Source of the DNA: Rhodospirillaceae bacterium
Lineage (GTDB): Bacteria > Pseudomonadota > Alphaproteobacteria > UBA828
DNA length: 64,000 bases
Reading direction: 5' to 3'
Assembly (NCBI GenBank): GCA_002728135.1
Contig: PBVE01000023.1
Coordinates: forward strand, 186,001 to 250,000
In this document: positions 35,625 to 43,767 of the stretch, in pieces
How the letters are laid out: every line of letters starts with the position of its first letter
Numbering within the stretch: position 1 is the stretch's first letter
Translations under genes and position numbers: made by a program
The notes under the pieces: generated by a model
Told to the model about the DNA's origin: nothing
What the model saw: the letters and a program-made list of their open reading frames with translations, nothing else
The model's database searches: none

Positions 35625-37508
35625 TCAATACTTGTCATGAAAATATCCATAAATTAATAGTGCAATTTTTTTCGATACTCCTTCTACTTGTTCTAAATCC
35701 TTTACTCCTACACTTGAAATTACTCGAGTTGAACCGAAGTGATTCAGTAAAGCCCTTTTTCTAGCTGCCCCTATACCTGGAATTTCATCTAGTGCAGATT
35801 TTAGTGTTGACCTATTCCTCCTGCTTCTATGAGTGTTTATTGCAAATCTGTGAGCTTCATCTCTTATCCGTTGAACAAAGTACAAAACTGGATCTTTCTG
35901 AGGTAATGCAATAGGCTCTTGGTCGCTTATATATATAGTTTCTTTACCTGCATTTCTATCTCGACCCTTAGCAACAGCAGCGACTTTAACTTTACTAATA
36001 TTTAATGTTTTCAGGGTAGACTCAGCAACTGATAGGTGTCCTGGGCCACCATCGATCAAGCAAAGGTCGGGCCAAACACCAGTGTAATTCACAGAATTTT
36101 TTTCTGATTTCAATTTTGAGAATATCCGGTTTAAGACCTCTTTGAGCATACTATAATCATCTCCTAGTATTTTTTTATTATTATTTAGTTCACTTCTATT
36201 ACCCTTAATATTGTATTTACGATAAGCTTTTTTTTCAAAGCCACTAGAACCAACTACAATGACACATCCAACAGCATTATCACCTGAAATATGGCTATTG
36301 TCGTACACCTCAATTCTTTCGGGTGTTTTTGACATTTGGAGAGTTTTTCCTAGTTGATTTACCAATGATCTATGAGATGCACTTTCTGCTAACTTTCTAC
36401 TAAGAGCCTCACTGGCATTTCTAGATACATCATCTATCAGCTTTCGTTTATTTCCTCTAATTGGCTTTTGAATCTGGACCTTGAAATTACTTTTAGATGA
36501 TAATGCTTCAACAATAAGTTCTGATTCGGGTAGGTTTACATTAATAAGTATAGTATTTGGTGCATTTTTATCTGAGTAGAATTGACTAATAAAAGCATAT
36601 AACACCTCTGCCATAGAAGAGTCCTCAGAGTGACGAGGAAAATATGAGCGATTGCCATAACTATGGCCCCCACGATAGAAGAAAACTTGAACACAGCTTT
36701 GCCCAGCTAATTGATTTATCGCAATTACATCAACATTTCCAAGCTTGTATAAATTTTCGATTTGTTGTGCCTGAATGTGTGCTAATGCTCTAATTCTATC
36801 TCTATATGAGGCAGCAGTTTCAAATTCAAGATTTTCACTAGCTTGAGTCATTTGTCTGCTAAGCCTTTTTTGTGCCTCTTGCGAAGAACCGCGGAGAAAA
36901 TCAGCAGCTTCTTTAACTAATTTTTCATAATCTTCTGATGAAATACGACCTACACATGGTGCTGAACATCTTTTAATTTGATACTCTAAACAAGGACGAT
37001 TACGGTTTTTAAAAATACTATCAGAACAAGATCTCAGAGGAAAAGCTCTATGAAGAGTATTAAGCGTTTGGGAAACTGCAGATGCAGATGCAAAAGGCCC
37101 AAAGTATTTTCCATTTTTTGACCTTGAGCCTCGAAACTTCATTATACGAGGATATTTATGATTTGATGTAATTAGAATATATGGAAAAGATTTATCATCT
37201 CTTAAAACAATATTATATTTTGGTTTCAGGGTTTTAATTAAACTACTCTCAAGCAGTAATGCTTCAACCTCACTTTCAGTAATTATTACTTCAACTTTAA
37301 CAGTTGAAGCTACCATACGACATAATCTATATGGTAAAGACTTAGTATTTGTATAGCTACCTAGTCTCTTAGTCAGGCTTTTTGCTTTGCCAACATATAG
37401 AACATCTTCATTAGAATTAATCATACGGTAAACTCCAGGAGAATGAGCTGTTGTTTTCCTGGCTTCTTTAATAATTTTTATTCCATTTTCTAAATTCAAT
37501 AGATTCAA
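35625..37508 (-). CDS. uvrC: Excinuclease ABC subunit C
   Basis: 627 aa. N-terminal GIY-YIG nuclease ('HSPGVYRMINSNEDVLYVGK' near 22), a Cys-rich zone ('CLEYQIKRCSAPCVGRIS' near 166), UVR motif near 210, a C-terminal RNase H-like nuclease ('IEVYDNSHISGDNAVGC', 'DLCLIDGGPGHLSVAE') and helix-hairpin-helix 'IPGIGAARKRALLNHFGS'. It makes the two incisions in nucleotide excision repair with UvrA and UvrB; uvrB is 9 kb away in this window. It appears to lead the pgsA-mob-moa operon. Confidence 0.96.
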   Translation of the reverse strand: MNLLNLENGIKIIKEARKTTAHSPGVYRMINSNEDVLYVGKAKSLTKRLGSYTNTKSLPYRLCRMVASTVKVEVIITESEVEALLLESSLIKTLKPKYNIVLRDDKSFPYILITSNHKYPRIMKFRGSRSKNGKYFGPFASASAVSQTLNTLHRAFPLRSCSDSIFKNRNRPCLEYQIKRCSAPCVGRISSEDYEKLVKEAADFLRGSSQEAQKRLSRQMTQASENLEFETAASYRDRIRALAHIQAQQIENLYKLGNVDVIAINQLAGQSCVQVFFYRGGHSYGNRSYFPRHSEDSSMAEVLYAFISQFYSDKNAPNTILINVNLPESELIVEALSSKSNFKVQIQKPIRGNKRKLIDDVSRNASEALSRKLAESASHRSLVNQLGKTLQMSKTPERIEVYDNSHISGDNAVGCVIVVGSSGFEKKAYRKYNIKGNRSELNNNKKILGDDYSMLKEVLNRIFSKLKSEKNSVNYTGVWPDLCLIDGGPGHLSVAESTLKTLNISKVKVAAVAKGRDRNAGKETIYISDQEPIALPQKDPVLYFVQRIRDEAHRFAINTHRSRRNRSTLKSALDEIPGIGAARKRALLNHFGSTRVISSVGVKDLEQVEGVSKKIALLIYGYFHDKY

Positions 37509-38171
37509 TTGGTATCTCTTAAAGTATTTTTTTATTAACCTAAATATTGGTCTGTTGAACTAGCCCTATCTAGATTTGCCCAAAGAAGGGTCTCAGTCAA
37601 TGTGCTAGTATTTAGTAATCAATCATGTAGAATCAGATACTTCCATGATACCTTTACAAGTATTAGAAAGGTAGATTTTGGTTTCCACTGAGCTTGTGGA
37701 TAACCCTGTGGGGAAGTAGGGCAAGTTGCCCTTAGGTAACTGGAAATCATAGCCTTAAACCGAAGTGCCTAAAAATTAGGCATAATTTATAAGTTATTGA
37801 AATATAATGTTTTTTTTATTGCAAGCAAGTAAAACATAAAAATATTACAAATTTCACGCTTAATTAGTCTACTGAAGACAATAAGAAGGTAGTATTGTGA
37901 ACAATATTCCTCTTTAAAGAGCAAACTTATATTGGGGGAATGCAGGAATACGTAATAATGTCAACACTTTTTCTATAATACAATTTAGTTTTCTAGAAAT
38001 AAATTTATAATCACTATATAATGAAATCGATATGTTTTTAAATTTGTCTCGTTAACTATAACATGTTTCAATATATAAAAATAATCCCAAAAAGAGATAA
38101 TTTTGCTGATGCCATTTTTAGTAAGTTATTTTTCTAGCATACTTAATCTAGTACTAAGTAGGGAGGTTTAA
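37509..38171. other. 663-base non-coding region between uvrC and the monooxygenase operon
   Basis: No supported gene. The uvrC-proximal half is less AT-rich and holds several inverted repeats plus a DnaA-box-like 9-mer (listed separately). The rest is very AT-rich up to the monooxygenase ribosome site at 38161. TATAAT occurs at 37974-37979 without a good -35. A TACTTA/TAAGTA inverted repeat (38140-38145, 38155-38160) lies directly before the ribosome site and could be an operator. Confidence 0.5.
37680..37782. other. Cluster of inverted repeats with a consensus DnaA box
   Basis: TGTGGATAA at 37695-37703 is the exact complement of the DnaA box TTATCCACA. Around it are paired segments: GGTTTCCA (37680-37687) with TGGAAATC (37741-37748, one G-T pair), CCC-TGT-GGG (37704-37712), GGGCAA-G-TTGCCC (37719-37731) and TGCCTAA-AAA-TTAGGCA (37766-37782). 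This could be a structured small RNA or a DnaA-responsive site. It lacks the multiple boxes and AT unwinding layout of an origin. Confidence 0.35.
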
Positions 38172-39668
38172 TTGGCTTTATTAGAGCGTAATGAGTGGTA
38201 CGACATAGCACGTGATACTAATTGGACTCCTACATATGTTTCTCAGGAAAATTTGTTTCCTCCTACCATGAGTGACCCATATCAAATACCTATAGATGAA
38301 TGGGAAACATTCGATGAGCCATACAAGGTATCTTTTCGTGAATATGTTAGAACACAGAGAGAAAAAGATGGCTCGGCTTATTCTGTAAAAGCTGCATTAT
38401 CTCGTTCGCGTTTTTACGATCAGGCTTGTGAAGGTTGGGCAAGCGTACTCAAACTTCATTACGGTACAGTAGCGTTAACTGAATATCAGGCATGCCAGTT
38501 TCAGGCTCGTATGGTCAGATTTGGGCCTTCACCATCTATGCGTAACATGGCTACCTTTGGTATGCTCGATGAAATGAGGCACGCTCAGTTGCAGTTGTTT
38601 TTTCCTCATGAATTAGTTCACCGTGATAGGCAATATGATTGGGCTCATGAGGCAGCTCACACTAATAATTGGGCGGTTATAGGCGGTCGTCATGCTATGG
38701 ACGATATAATGATGTGTAGGGATGCTGTAACAGGATCTTTGATGGTATCTTTTGCCTTTGAAACAGGTTTAACAAACTTGCAAATGATTGGGCTTTCTAC
38801 AGATGCTGCTAATATGGGAGATTTCACATTTTCAAATCTTATTACAAGTATTCAATCAGATGAAGCACGTCATGCCCAACTAGGTACACCTACAATCGAA
38901 ATTATGGTTAGAAACGGTTACAAAGAGGATGCTCAGAAAATATTAGATATTGCTTTTTGGCGCGTTTGGAGACTTTTTTCTGTCTCAGTTGGCATACCGA
39001 TGGATTATTATATTCCACTCGAACAACGTCACATGTCTTTCAAGGAATTTATGCATGAATGGGTAAATCGTCAGTATGTTAGGCAAGTAGAGGATTTAGG
39101 TTTAGCAAAGCCATGGTATTGGCAGCATTTCCTTGACGATATAGAAAATCATCATCATTGTCAGCAAGGTGGTATATGGTCTTGGAGACCAACAGTTTGG
39201 TGGAATCCGCCAGGAGCTGTAGGCCCTAAAGAACGCCAATGGTTGGAGAAAAAATACCCAGGATGGAATGATAGCTATGGAACATACTGGGATGTAATAA
39301 CAGAAAATCTTCTAGCTGATCGGGAGGAAAAAACTCATCCTGAATGTGTCCCGATTATTTGTAACATGTGTCAAATCCCTATTTCGAATCGTCCTGGGAA
39401 GGCTTGGAAAGCTCGTCCATATCAGTTTGAACATGAAGGTAGGCGATACAATTTTTGTACTGAACCTTGTAGGTGGATCTTCACTACAGACCCAAATAGA
39501 TATAAGGATCACGAGACAATTGTTGACAGAATGTATTCTGGTGAAATTCAACCACCTGATCTCGATGGAGTTTTGAAGTATATGGGAATAGGTGTTGTAA
39601 GCGAAGGTGGTCGGGATGGTTACAATTATCAGTGGATCGAAGGTTTTAGATCTGCTGCAGCCGAGTAA
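38172..39668 (+). CDS. Soluble di-iron monooxygenase, hydroxylase alpha subunit (TmoA-like)
   Basis: 498 aa, starting at TTG 38172 with GGGAGG 5 bases upstream. It is collinear with toluene-4-monooxygenase TmoA from the first residues ('WYDIARDTNWTPTYV'), without shifts through residue 234. All six iron ligands fall at the same numbers: Glu104, Glu134, His137 ('LDEMRHAQ'), Glu197, Glu231, His234 ('SDEARHAQ'); Thr201 is present. Pocket positions differ from my memory of TmoA: Val100, Thr103, Met176, Met180, Met205. The C-terminal YHS-like domain has four Cys (397, 400, 429, 433). It is the O2-activating subunit of a group 2 enzyme hydroxylating or epoxidising small hydrocarbons; the substrate is uncertain. 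Confidence 0.93.
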   Translation: MALLERNEWYDIARDTNWTPTYVSQENLFPPTMSDPYQIPIDEWETFDEPYKVSFREYVRTQREKDGSAYSVKAALSRSRFYDQACEGWASVLKLHYGTVALTEYQACQFQARMVRFGPSPSMRNMATFGMLDEMRHAQLQLFFPHELVHRDRQYDWAHEAAHTNNWAVIGGRHAMDDIMMCRDAVTGSLMVSFAFETGLTNLQMIGLSTDAANMGDFTFSNLITSIQSDEARHAQLGTPTIEIMVRNGYKEDAQKILDIAFWRVWRLFSVSVGIPMDYYIPLEQRHMSFKEFMHEWVNRQYVRQVEDLGLAKPWYWQHFLDDIENHHHCQQGGIWSWRPTVWWNPPGAVGPKERQWLEKKYPGWNDSYGTYWDVITENLLADREEKTHPECVPIICNMCQIPISNRPGKAWKARPYQFEHEGRRYNFCTEPCRWIFTTDPNRYKDHETIVDRMYSGEIQPPDLDGVLKYMGIGVVSEGGRDGYNYQWIEGFRSAAAE

Positions 39669-39677
39669 GATTTAAGA

Positions 39678-39953
39678 ATGGATAAATTTCCGATTCTTTC
39701 ACGTTTCCAATATGACTGCCATGTTAAAGTTGTAGAAACAGATGTGGGAGAGACAATCACGCAATTAGCTATGAATTGTGCTTCTCACTCTATAGGTATT
39801 CATGTTAAGGACCAACCTGGAAAGGTTCTTAGGGTCAGAAAAACCTCTGATACTGACGATCAGCCACCATTAAGAGGGGATATAACTGTCGGTGAAGCAG
39901 GTTTAATTATGTATGATTGTGTAGATGTATATTTTTCTGATCCTGAAAGTTAA
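39678..39953 (+). CDS. Monooxygenase hydroxylase gamma subunit (TmoB-like)
   Basis: 91 aa, ATG 9 bases after the alpha stop. TmoB proteins are about 84 aa with a ubiquitin-like beta-grasp fold; here 'FPILSRFQYDCHVKVVETDV' is followed by 'HSIGIHVKDQPGKVLRVRK' and 'ITVGEAGLIMYDCVDVYF', which fits by size, pattern and position. It is the third structural subunit of the (alpha-beta-gamma)2 hydroxylase. On sequence alone the family is weakly marked; operon position makes the call. Confidence 0.85.
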   Translation: MDKFPILSRFQYDCHVKVVETDVGETITQLAMNCASHSIGIHVKDQPGKVLRVRKTSDTDDQPPLRGDITVGEAGLIMYDCVDVYFSDPES

Positions 39954-39958
39954 TTATC

Positions 39959-40294
39959 ATGGCATTCGAGAGAGTATGTAGTCTTGATGATCTCTGGCAA
40001 GGGGAAATGGAGAACTTCGAGGTAAGCGGTACAGAAGTATTGTTGATTCATTTGGATGATGGGAGCATACATGCCATTCAGTCTATTTGTCCGCATCAAG
40101 AAGTAGAGTTGGTAAATGGTAGTCTTGAGGGAAAGGTTTTAACGTGTAGTATGCATCTATGGCAGTTTGATGTATCAAGTGGAGAAGGAATCAATCCCAC
40201 CCATGCCGAAGTAGCAAAATACCCAGTACGTGTTGATGGTGAAGATATTTTTGTTGATACAAAAGGGATAGAGCCTAAATTCACATTAGCTTAA
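39959..40294 (+). CDS. Monooxygenase Rieske-type ferredoxin (TmoC-like)
   Basis: 111 aa. Rieske 2Fe-2S ligands are Cys44 and His46 in 'SICPHQEVELVNGS' and Cys63 and His66 in 'LTCSMHLWQFD', matching the T4moC spacing C-x-H-x16-C-x2-H. The rest aligns too ('GEGINPTHAEVAKYPVRVDG'). It shuttles electrons from the reductase to the hydroxylase. Presence of a Rieske protein separates this four-component group from phenol hydroxylases and soluble methane monooxygenase, which lack one. Confidence 0.93.
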   Translation: MAFERVCSLDDLWQGEMENFEVSGTEVLLIHLDDGSIHAIQSICPHQEVELVNGSLEGKVLTCSMHLWQFDVSSGEGINPTHAEVAKYPVRVDGEDIFVDTKGIEPKFTLA

Positions 40295-40314
40295 ATCAAA
40301 GTTAGGAGAACTTT

Positions 40315-40614
40315 GTGACTGATAATGAGCGTAGTAATTCTGTAGGGCCAGTTTTACGAACAGGTGAAGTGGCTGATGCTGTTATAGAAGCAATTCAAGA
40401 AGATAATCCAGGTAGAAAATTTGTGATTGACGATAAAGTATCATATGTAAGAATTGAGACAGAAGGTGAATGTATCATTCGTAAGGAAACTCTCAGCAAA
40501 TATATGGGCCGCCCTTTTTCAATTACTGAGCTCGAACTTGATCTTACGTCCTTCTCCGGCCGTGTAGAAACTACGGATAATCAGATAAGGTTTTTTTTGG
40601 AGCGAAGTCTCTGA
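40315..40614 (+). CDS. Monooxygenase effector/coupling protein (TmoD/MmoB family)
   Basis: 99 aa from GTG 40315 with AGGAG upstream. 'NSVGPVLRTGEVADAVIEAI' near residue 8, 'YVRIETEGECIIRKETL' near 44 and 'YMGRPFSITELELDLTSFSG' near 63 match T4moD closely. This cofactor-free protein docks on the hydroxylase over the di-iron site, tuning O2 activation and product selectivity. Position fourth in the operon matches tmoD. Confidence 0.92.
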   Translation: MTDNERSNSVGPVLRTGEVADAVIEAIQEDNPGRKFVIDDKVSYVRIETEGECIIRKETLSKYMGRPFSITELELDLTSFSGRVETTDNQIRFFLERSL

Positions 40615-40644
40615 AATAAAAGGACTTAAAAAGGAGGCTTACAT

Positions 40645-41631
40645 TTGGCAAATGATTCAAATGAATTGAAACCATTAAAAACATGGAGTCACTTGGCAGG
40701 TCAACGTAGAAGGCCAAGCGAGTATGAGATTGTTTCGACTAATCTCCTTTGGAGTACTGACGGTGACATGCCATGGGCATTATCTCCAAATATAGATATG
40801 AATAAATGGTACCTTAAATATCGAAATCAAAGTCCATTAAAACATGAAGATTGGGATGCTTTTCGTGACCCAGATGAATTAGTATACAGAACTTATAATA
40901 TTAAGCAGGATGGCCAAGAAACCTATGTTGATGGATTGCTTGATGAGCATAACCGAAACGAGCATGATACTGGGTATGGGAAAGATTGGTTAGAATGTTT
41001 AGCAAAATCTTATACACCAGCTAGATATCTCATACATACTATGCAAATGGGCTCAGCGTATCTAGTACAAATGGTGCCTGCTAGCACGATAGAGAATTGT
41101 GCAATGTTACAGGCTGCAGATCAATTGCGTTGGATATCCCGTATCTCCTACAGAACAAAAGAACTGCAAAAGTCATTTGCGAATCTTGATTTTGGTGGGC
41201 AAGAAAGAAATCGTTGGGAAAAGGATCCTTCTTGGCAGGGCTTTCGGAAGTTAATGGAACGTACGCTCGTTACTTATGATTGGGCAGAGCATTTTGTAGC
41301 CCTTAATTTAATAGCTAAGCCAGCTATAGATGAAGCATTTATTCGTCAGCTGGGGAAAGCATCTAGGCGTAACGGAGATATGTTATTGGCTTTACTAAAT
41401 GATGCTCAGATGCTGGATAGTGAAAGATCTAGAAGATGGACCAAGGCATTAGTAGAATTTGCACTTAATATAGAAGGTAATAGAACTATCCTTGAGGAGT
41501 GGATAAAAAAATGGGAACCATTAGGAGATTCGGCCATTGAGCTCTATTGTGATGGTTTACCTGATAGTCCTGAAGCATCCTCTGAAGCTAAAATTGCTGT
41601 TAAAGAATGGCGGCAATCAATAGGGCTTTAA
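40645..41631 (+). CDS. Soluble di-iron monooxygenase, hydroxylase beta subunit (TmoE-like)
   Basis: 328 aa (TmoE is 327), starting at TTG with a strong AAGGAGG upstream. The collinear blocks include 'KTWSHLAGQRRRPSEYEIVS' near residue 8, 'LVYRTYNIKQDGQETYVDGL' near 80, 'SAYLVQMVPASTIENC' near 138, 'LRWISRISYRTKEL' and the C-terminal 'VKEWRQSIGL'. It lacks the iron ligands of the alpha subunit and has a scaffold role in the hydroxylase. Confidence 0.93.
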   Translation: MANDSNELKPLKTWSHLAGQRRRPSEYEIVSTNLLWSTDGDMPWALSPNIDMNKWYLKYRNQSPLKHEDWDAFRDPDELVYRTYNIKQDGQETYVDGLLDEHNRNEHDTGYGKDWLECLAKSYTPARYLIHTMQMGSAYLVQMVPASTIENCAMLQAADQLRWISRISYRTKELQKSFANLDFGGQERNRWEKDPSWQGFRKLMERTLVTYDWAEHFVALNLIAKPAIDEAFIRQLGKASRRNGDMLLALLNDAQMLDSERSRRWTKALVEFALNIEGNRTILEEWIKKWEPLGDSAIELYCDGLPDSPEASSEAKIAVKEWRQSIGL

Positions 41632-41651
41632 CGATGAAATGAGCTCCTGTA

Positions 41652-42659
41652 ATGCCTCGAATTACTATTGAAACAGAAGAATCAAGTTATTTATGTGATC
41701 AAGACGATACTCTTCTTCGTGCTGCTCTTCGTGAGGGTTTAGGGTTTCCTTATGAATGTAACGTAGGATCATGTGGAATGTGCCGATATCAGCTTTTATC
41801 AGGCACAGTTGAGCAACTCTGGCTAGATGCTCCTGCTATTAATCCAAGAGATAAGAAGAAACAACGGATGCTAGGTTGTCAGACTAGGCCAACTAGCGAT
41901 TGTAGGATTAAAATTAGAACAAACTCTGTTGACAAAGAAATTGATCCTCCAAAAAAGTTTGCTGCCAAATTAGTCAAGATTACGCACCTGACTCATGATA
42001 TGGCAGAATTTAAGTTTTTTTCATATACACCGCCAAAATTTTTACCCGGTCAGTATGCTTTATTAAATTTGCCGGGTGTAGAAGGTGTACGTGCTTTATC
42101 GATGAGTAATATGGTTAATTCAGATGGTTATTGGTGTTTTATTGTAAAACGAGTGAAAGGCGGCAAGGGAACATTTTGGTTTTTTGATAGAGCAGCCATA
42201 GGAGATCAAATTATTATCGATGGACCTTATGGCCATGCATGGCTCAGGATCAATAGTGAACGCCCCATTATTTGTTTGGCTGGAGGGGCTGGTATTGGCG
42301 CAATGCTATCTATTGCCTCTGGATATTACAAAAAAACCTTAGCACAGTCTTCCTTGAGGCTTTATTATGGATGCCGAACATCAAGAGATATTATACATAA
42401 AGATTATGTGGTAGATACCATTCGTTCCTCTGCAGAAATTATATACAGTAATATTGTTTCTGAACCAGAATCAAGCTGGACAGGCAATAAGGGTATGCTG
42501 GACAAATTTTTATTTGAGAGTTTTGAGGGCAAAGAAGTTTATAAAAGTTTTGATTATTATATGGCTGGCCCACCACAGATGATAGAAAGTTTGCGTAGAG
42601 GTTTGATCATAGAACGTCAAGTCCCAATAGAAAATATCCGTTATGACCAATTTTATTAG
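41652..42659 (+). CDS. Monooxygenase NADH reductase, 2Fe-2S/FAD (TmoF-like)
   Basis: 335 aa. The N-terminal plant-type ferredoxin has Cys36, Cys41, Cys44 ('CNVGSCGMC') and Cys76. An FNR-type FAD domain follows ('PGQYALLNLPGV', 'RALSMSN' near residue 150), then an NAD domain with 'IICLAGGAGIGAMLSIA' near 210 and 'DYYMAGPPQMIESL' near 300. It feeds electrons from NADH to the Rieske protein. Sixth and last of the tmo-ordered genes; 35 bases separate it from the SDR gene. Confidence 0.93.
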   Translation: MPRITIETEESSYLCDQDDTLLRAALREGLGFPYECNVGSCGMCRYQLLSGTVEQLWLDAPAINPRDKKKQRMLGCQTRPTSDCRIKIRTNSVDKEIDPPKKFAAKLVKITHLTHDMAEFKFFSYTPPKFLPGQYALLNLPGVEGVRALSMSNMVNSDGYWCFIVKRVKGGKGTFWFFDRAAIGDQIIIDGPYGHAWLRINSERPIICLAGGAGIGAMLSIASGYYKKTLAQSSLRLYYGCRTSRDIIHKDYVVDTIRSSAEIIYSNIVSEPESSWTGNKGMLDKFLFESFEGKEVYKSFDYYMAGPPQMIESLRRGLIIERQVPIENIRYDQFY

Positions 42660-42694
42660 ACTTAAGAATAATTTAATTAAAGGGAGGAAGAGAT

Positions 42695-43750
42695 ATGGCA
42701 AAAAATAAAGCTCTGGTTATCGGGGGGTTGGGTGTAATTGGCCGCAACTTGATCAATCATCTTTCCACCCTTGAAGATTGGGACATTACTGCTGTTTCGA
42801 GGCGTGAACCAGATCAAGAAATGGCAAAAAAAGCTAAATACATATCATGCGATTTACTTGATATGAAACAAACTGAAAATAAATTTTCATCTCTAAGTGA
42901 TATTACTCACGTATTCTGTTGTGCATTACATGGAGGTATAGATGCTACAAATACGGAGCCAAATAAACTACTTGTTGCAAATCCCGTTGAGGCCATATCT
43001 AATATTTCTAAAGATTTGCAGCTTGTAGTTCTACAGGAGGGTAGCAAGGCATATGGACGTCAGTTAGGTCCGTTTAAAACACCCGCCTTTGAGAGTGACT
43101 CTCGCCATATGCCACCAAATTTTTACTATGACCAAGAAGATTTTTTGATCGAATTTCAAAAAGGGAAAAATTGGACATGGTCTGTTTTGAGGCCAGAGGC
43201 AGTTTGTGGTTTTGCTGTTGGAAATCCAATGAATTTAATAATGTGTTTTGGTGTATATGCGGCTATTTCTAAAGAGCTCGGAATGCCATTGAAATATCCT
43301 GGTGAGATAGGTGGCTTTGAAGCAATTAATCAGGTTACGGATTCTGGATTATTGGCTCGAATGACTGTGTGGGCTGCAACAAGTCAAAATGCAGGAAATG
43401 AGATATTTAATATCACAAATGGAGATGGTTTCAGATATATTAACGTATGGTCAGATTGGGCTGCTCATTTTGGTATGGAGGTTGGACAACCGCAGCGTAT
43501 TATATCATCTGACGTCATGCCTGATAAAGGAAGAATTTGGGAGCAAATAGTTGAGAAAAACAATCTTTTAAGGCTCCCTTACGACAAGACAGCAGGTTGG
43601 CCATACTTTGACTTCAATATGGATACAAGTTGGGATGTATTAATGTCTGATGCCAAGCGAATAGATAGGGGGTTTACTGAGATAGTAGATACAGAGGAGA
43701 TGTTTCTTAGTCTTTTTTCTGAGTTTCGCGTCAGAAAAGTACTCCCGTGA
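42695..43750 (+). CDS. PRISE-family SDR (progesterone 5-beta-reductase/iridoid synthase-like)
   Basis: 351 aa, ATG with GGGAGGAAG upstream, apparently the last gene of the monooxygenase operon. Rossmann motif 'LVIGGLGVIGRNLI' (7-20). The PRISE signatures are present: Lys118 in 'LQEGSKAYG' and Tyr145 in 'NFYYDQEDFL', equivalent to the catalytic Lys/Tyr pair, followed by 'WSVLRPEAVCGFAVGNPMN'. Characterised members reduce the C=C of enones or enals with NAD(P)H. Here it may act on an oxidation product of the monooxygenase; that link is inferred from operon position. Confidence 0.85.
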   Translation: MAKNKALVIGGLGVIGRNLINHLSTLEDWDITAVSRREPDQEMAKKAKYISCDLLDMKQTENKFSSLSDITHVFCCALHGGIDATNTEPNKLLVANPVEAISNISKDLQLVVLQEGSKAYGRQLGPFKTPAFESDSRHMPPNFYYDQEDFLIEFQKGKNWTWSVLRPEAVCGFAVGNPMNLIMCFGVYAAISKELGMPLKYPGEIGGFEAINQVTDSGLLARMTVWAATSQNAGNEIFNITNGDGFRYINVWSDWAAHFGMEVGQPQRIISSDVMPDKGRIWEQIVEKNNLLRLPYDKTAGWPYFDFNMDTSWDVLMSDAKRIDRGFTEIVDTEEMFLSLFSEFRVRKVLP

Positions 43751-43767
43751 TTGAGATTATAATGACT

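Noticed and set aside
37680-37782. Replication origin
   Set aside because: Only one exact DnaA box is visible and no dnaA, parA/parB, hemE or similar origin-linked genes are nearby.
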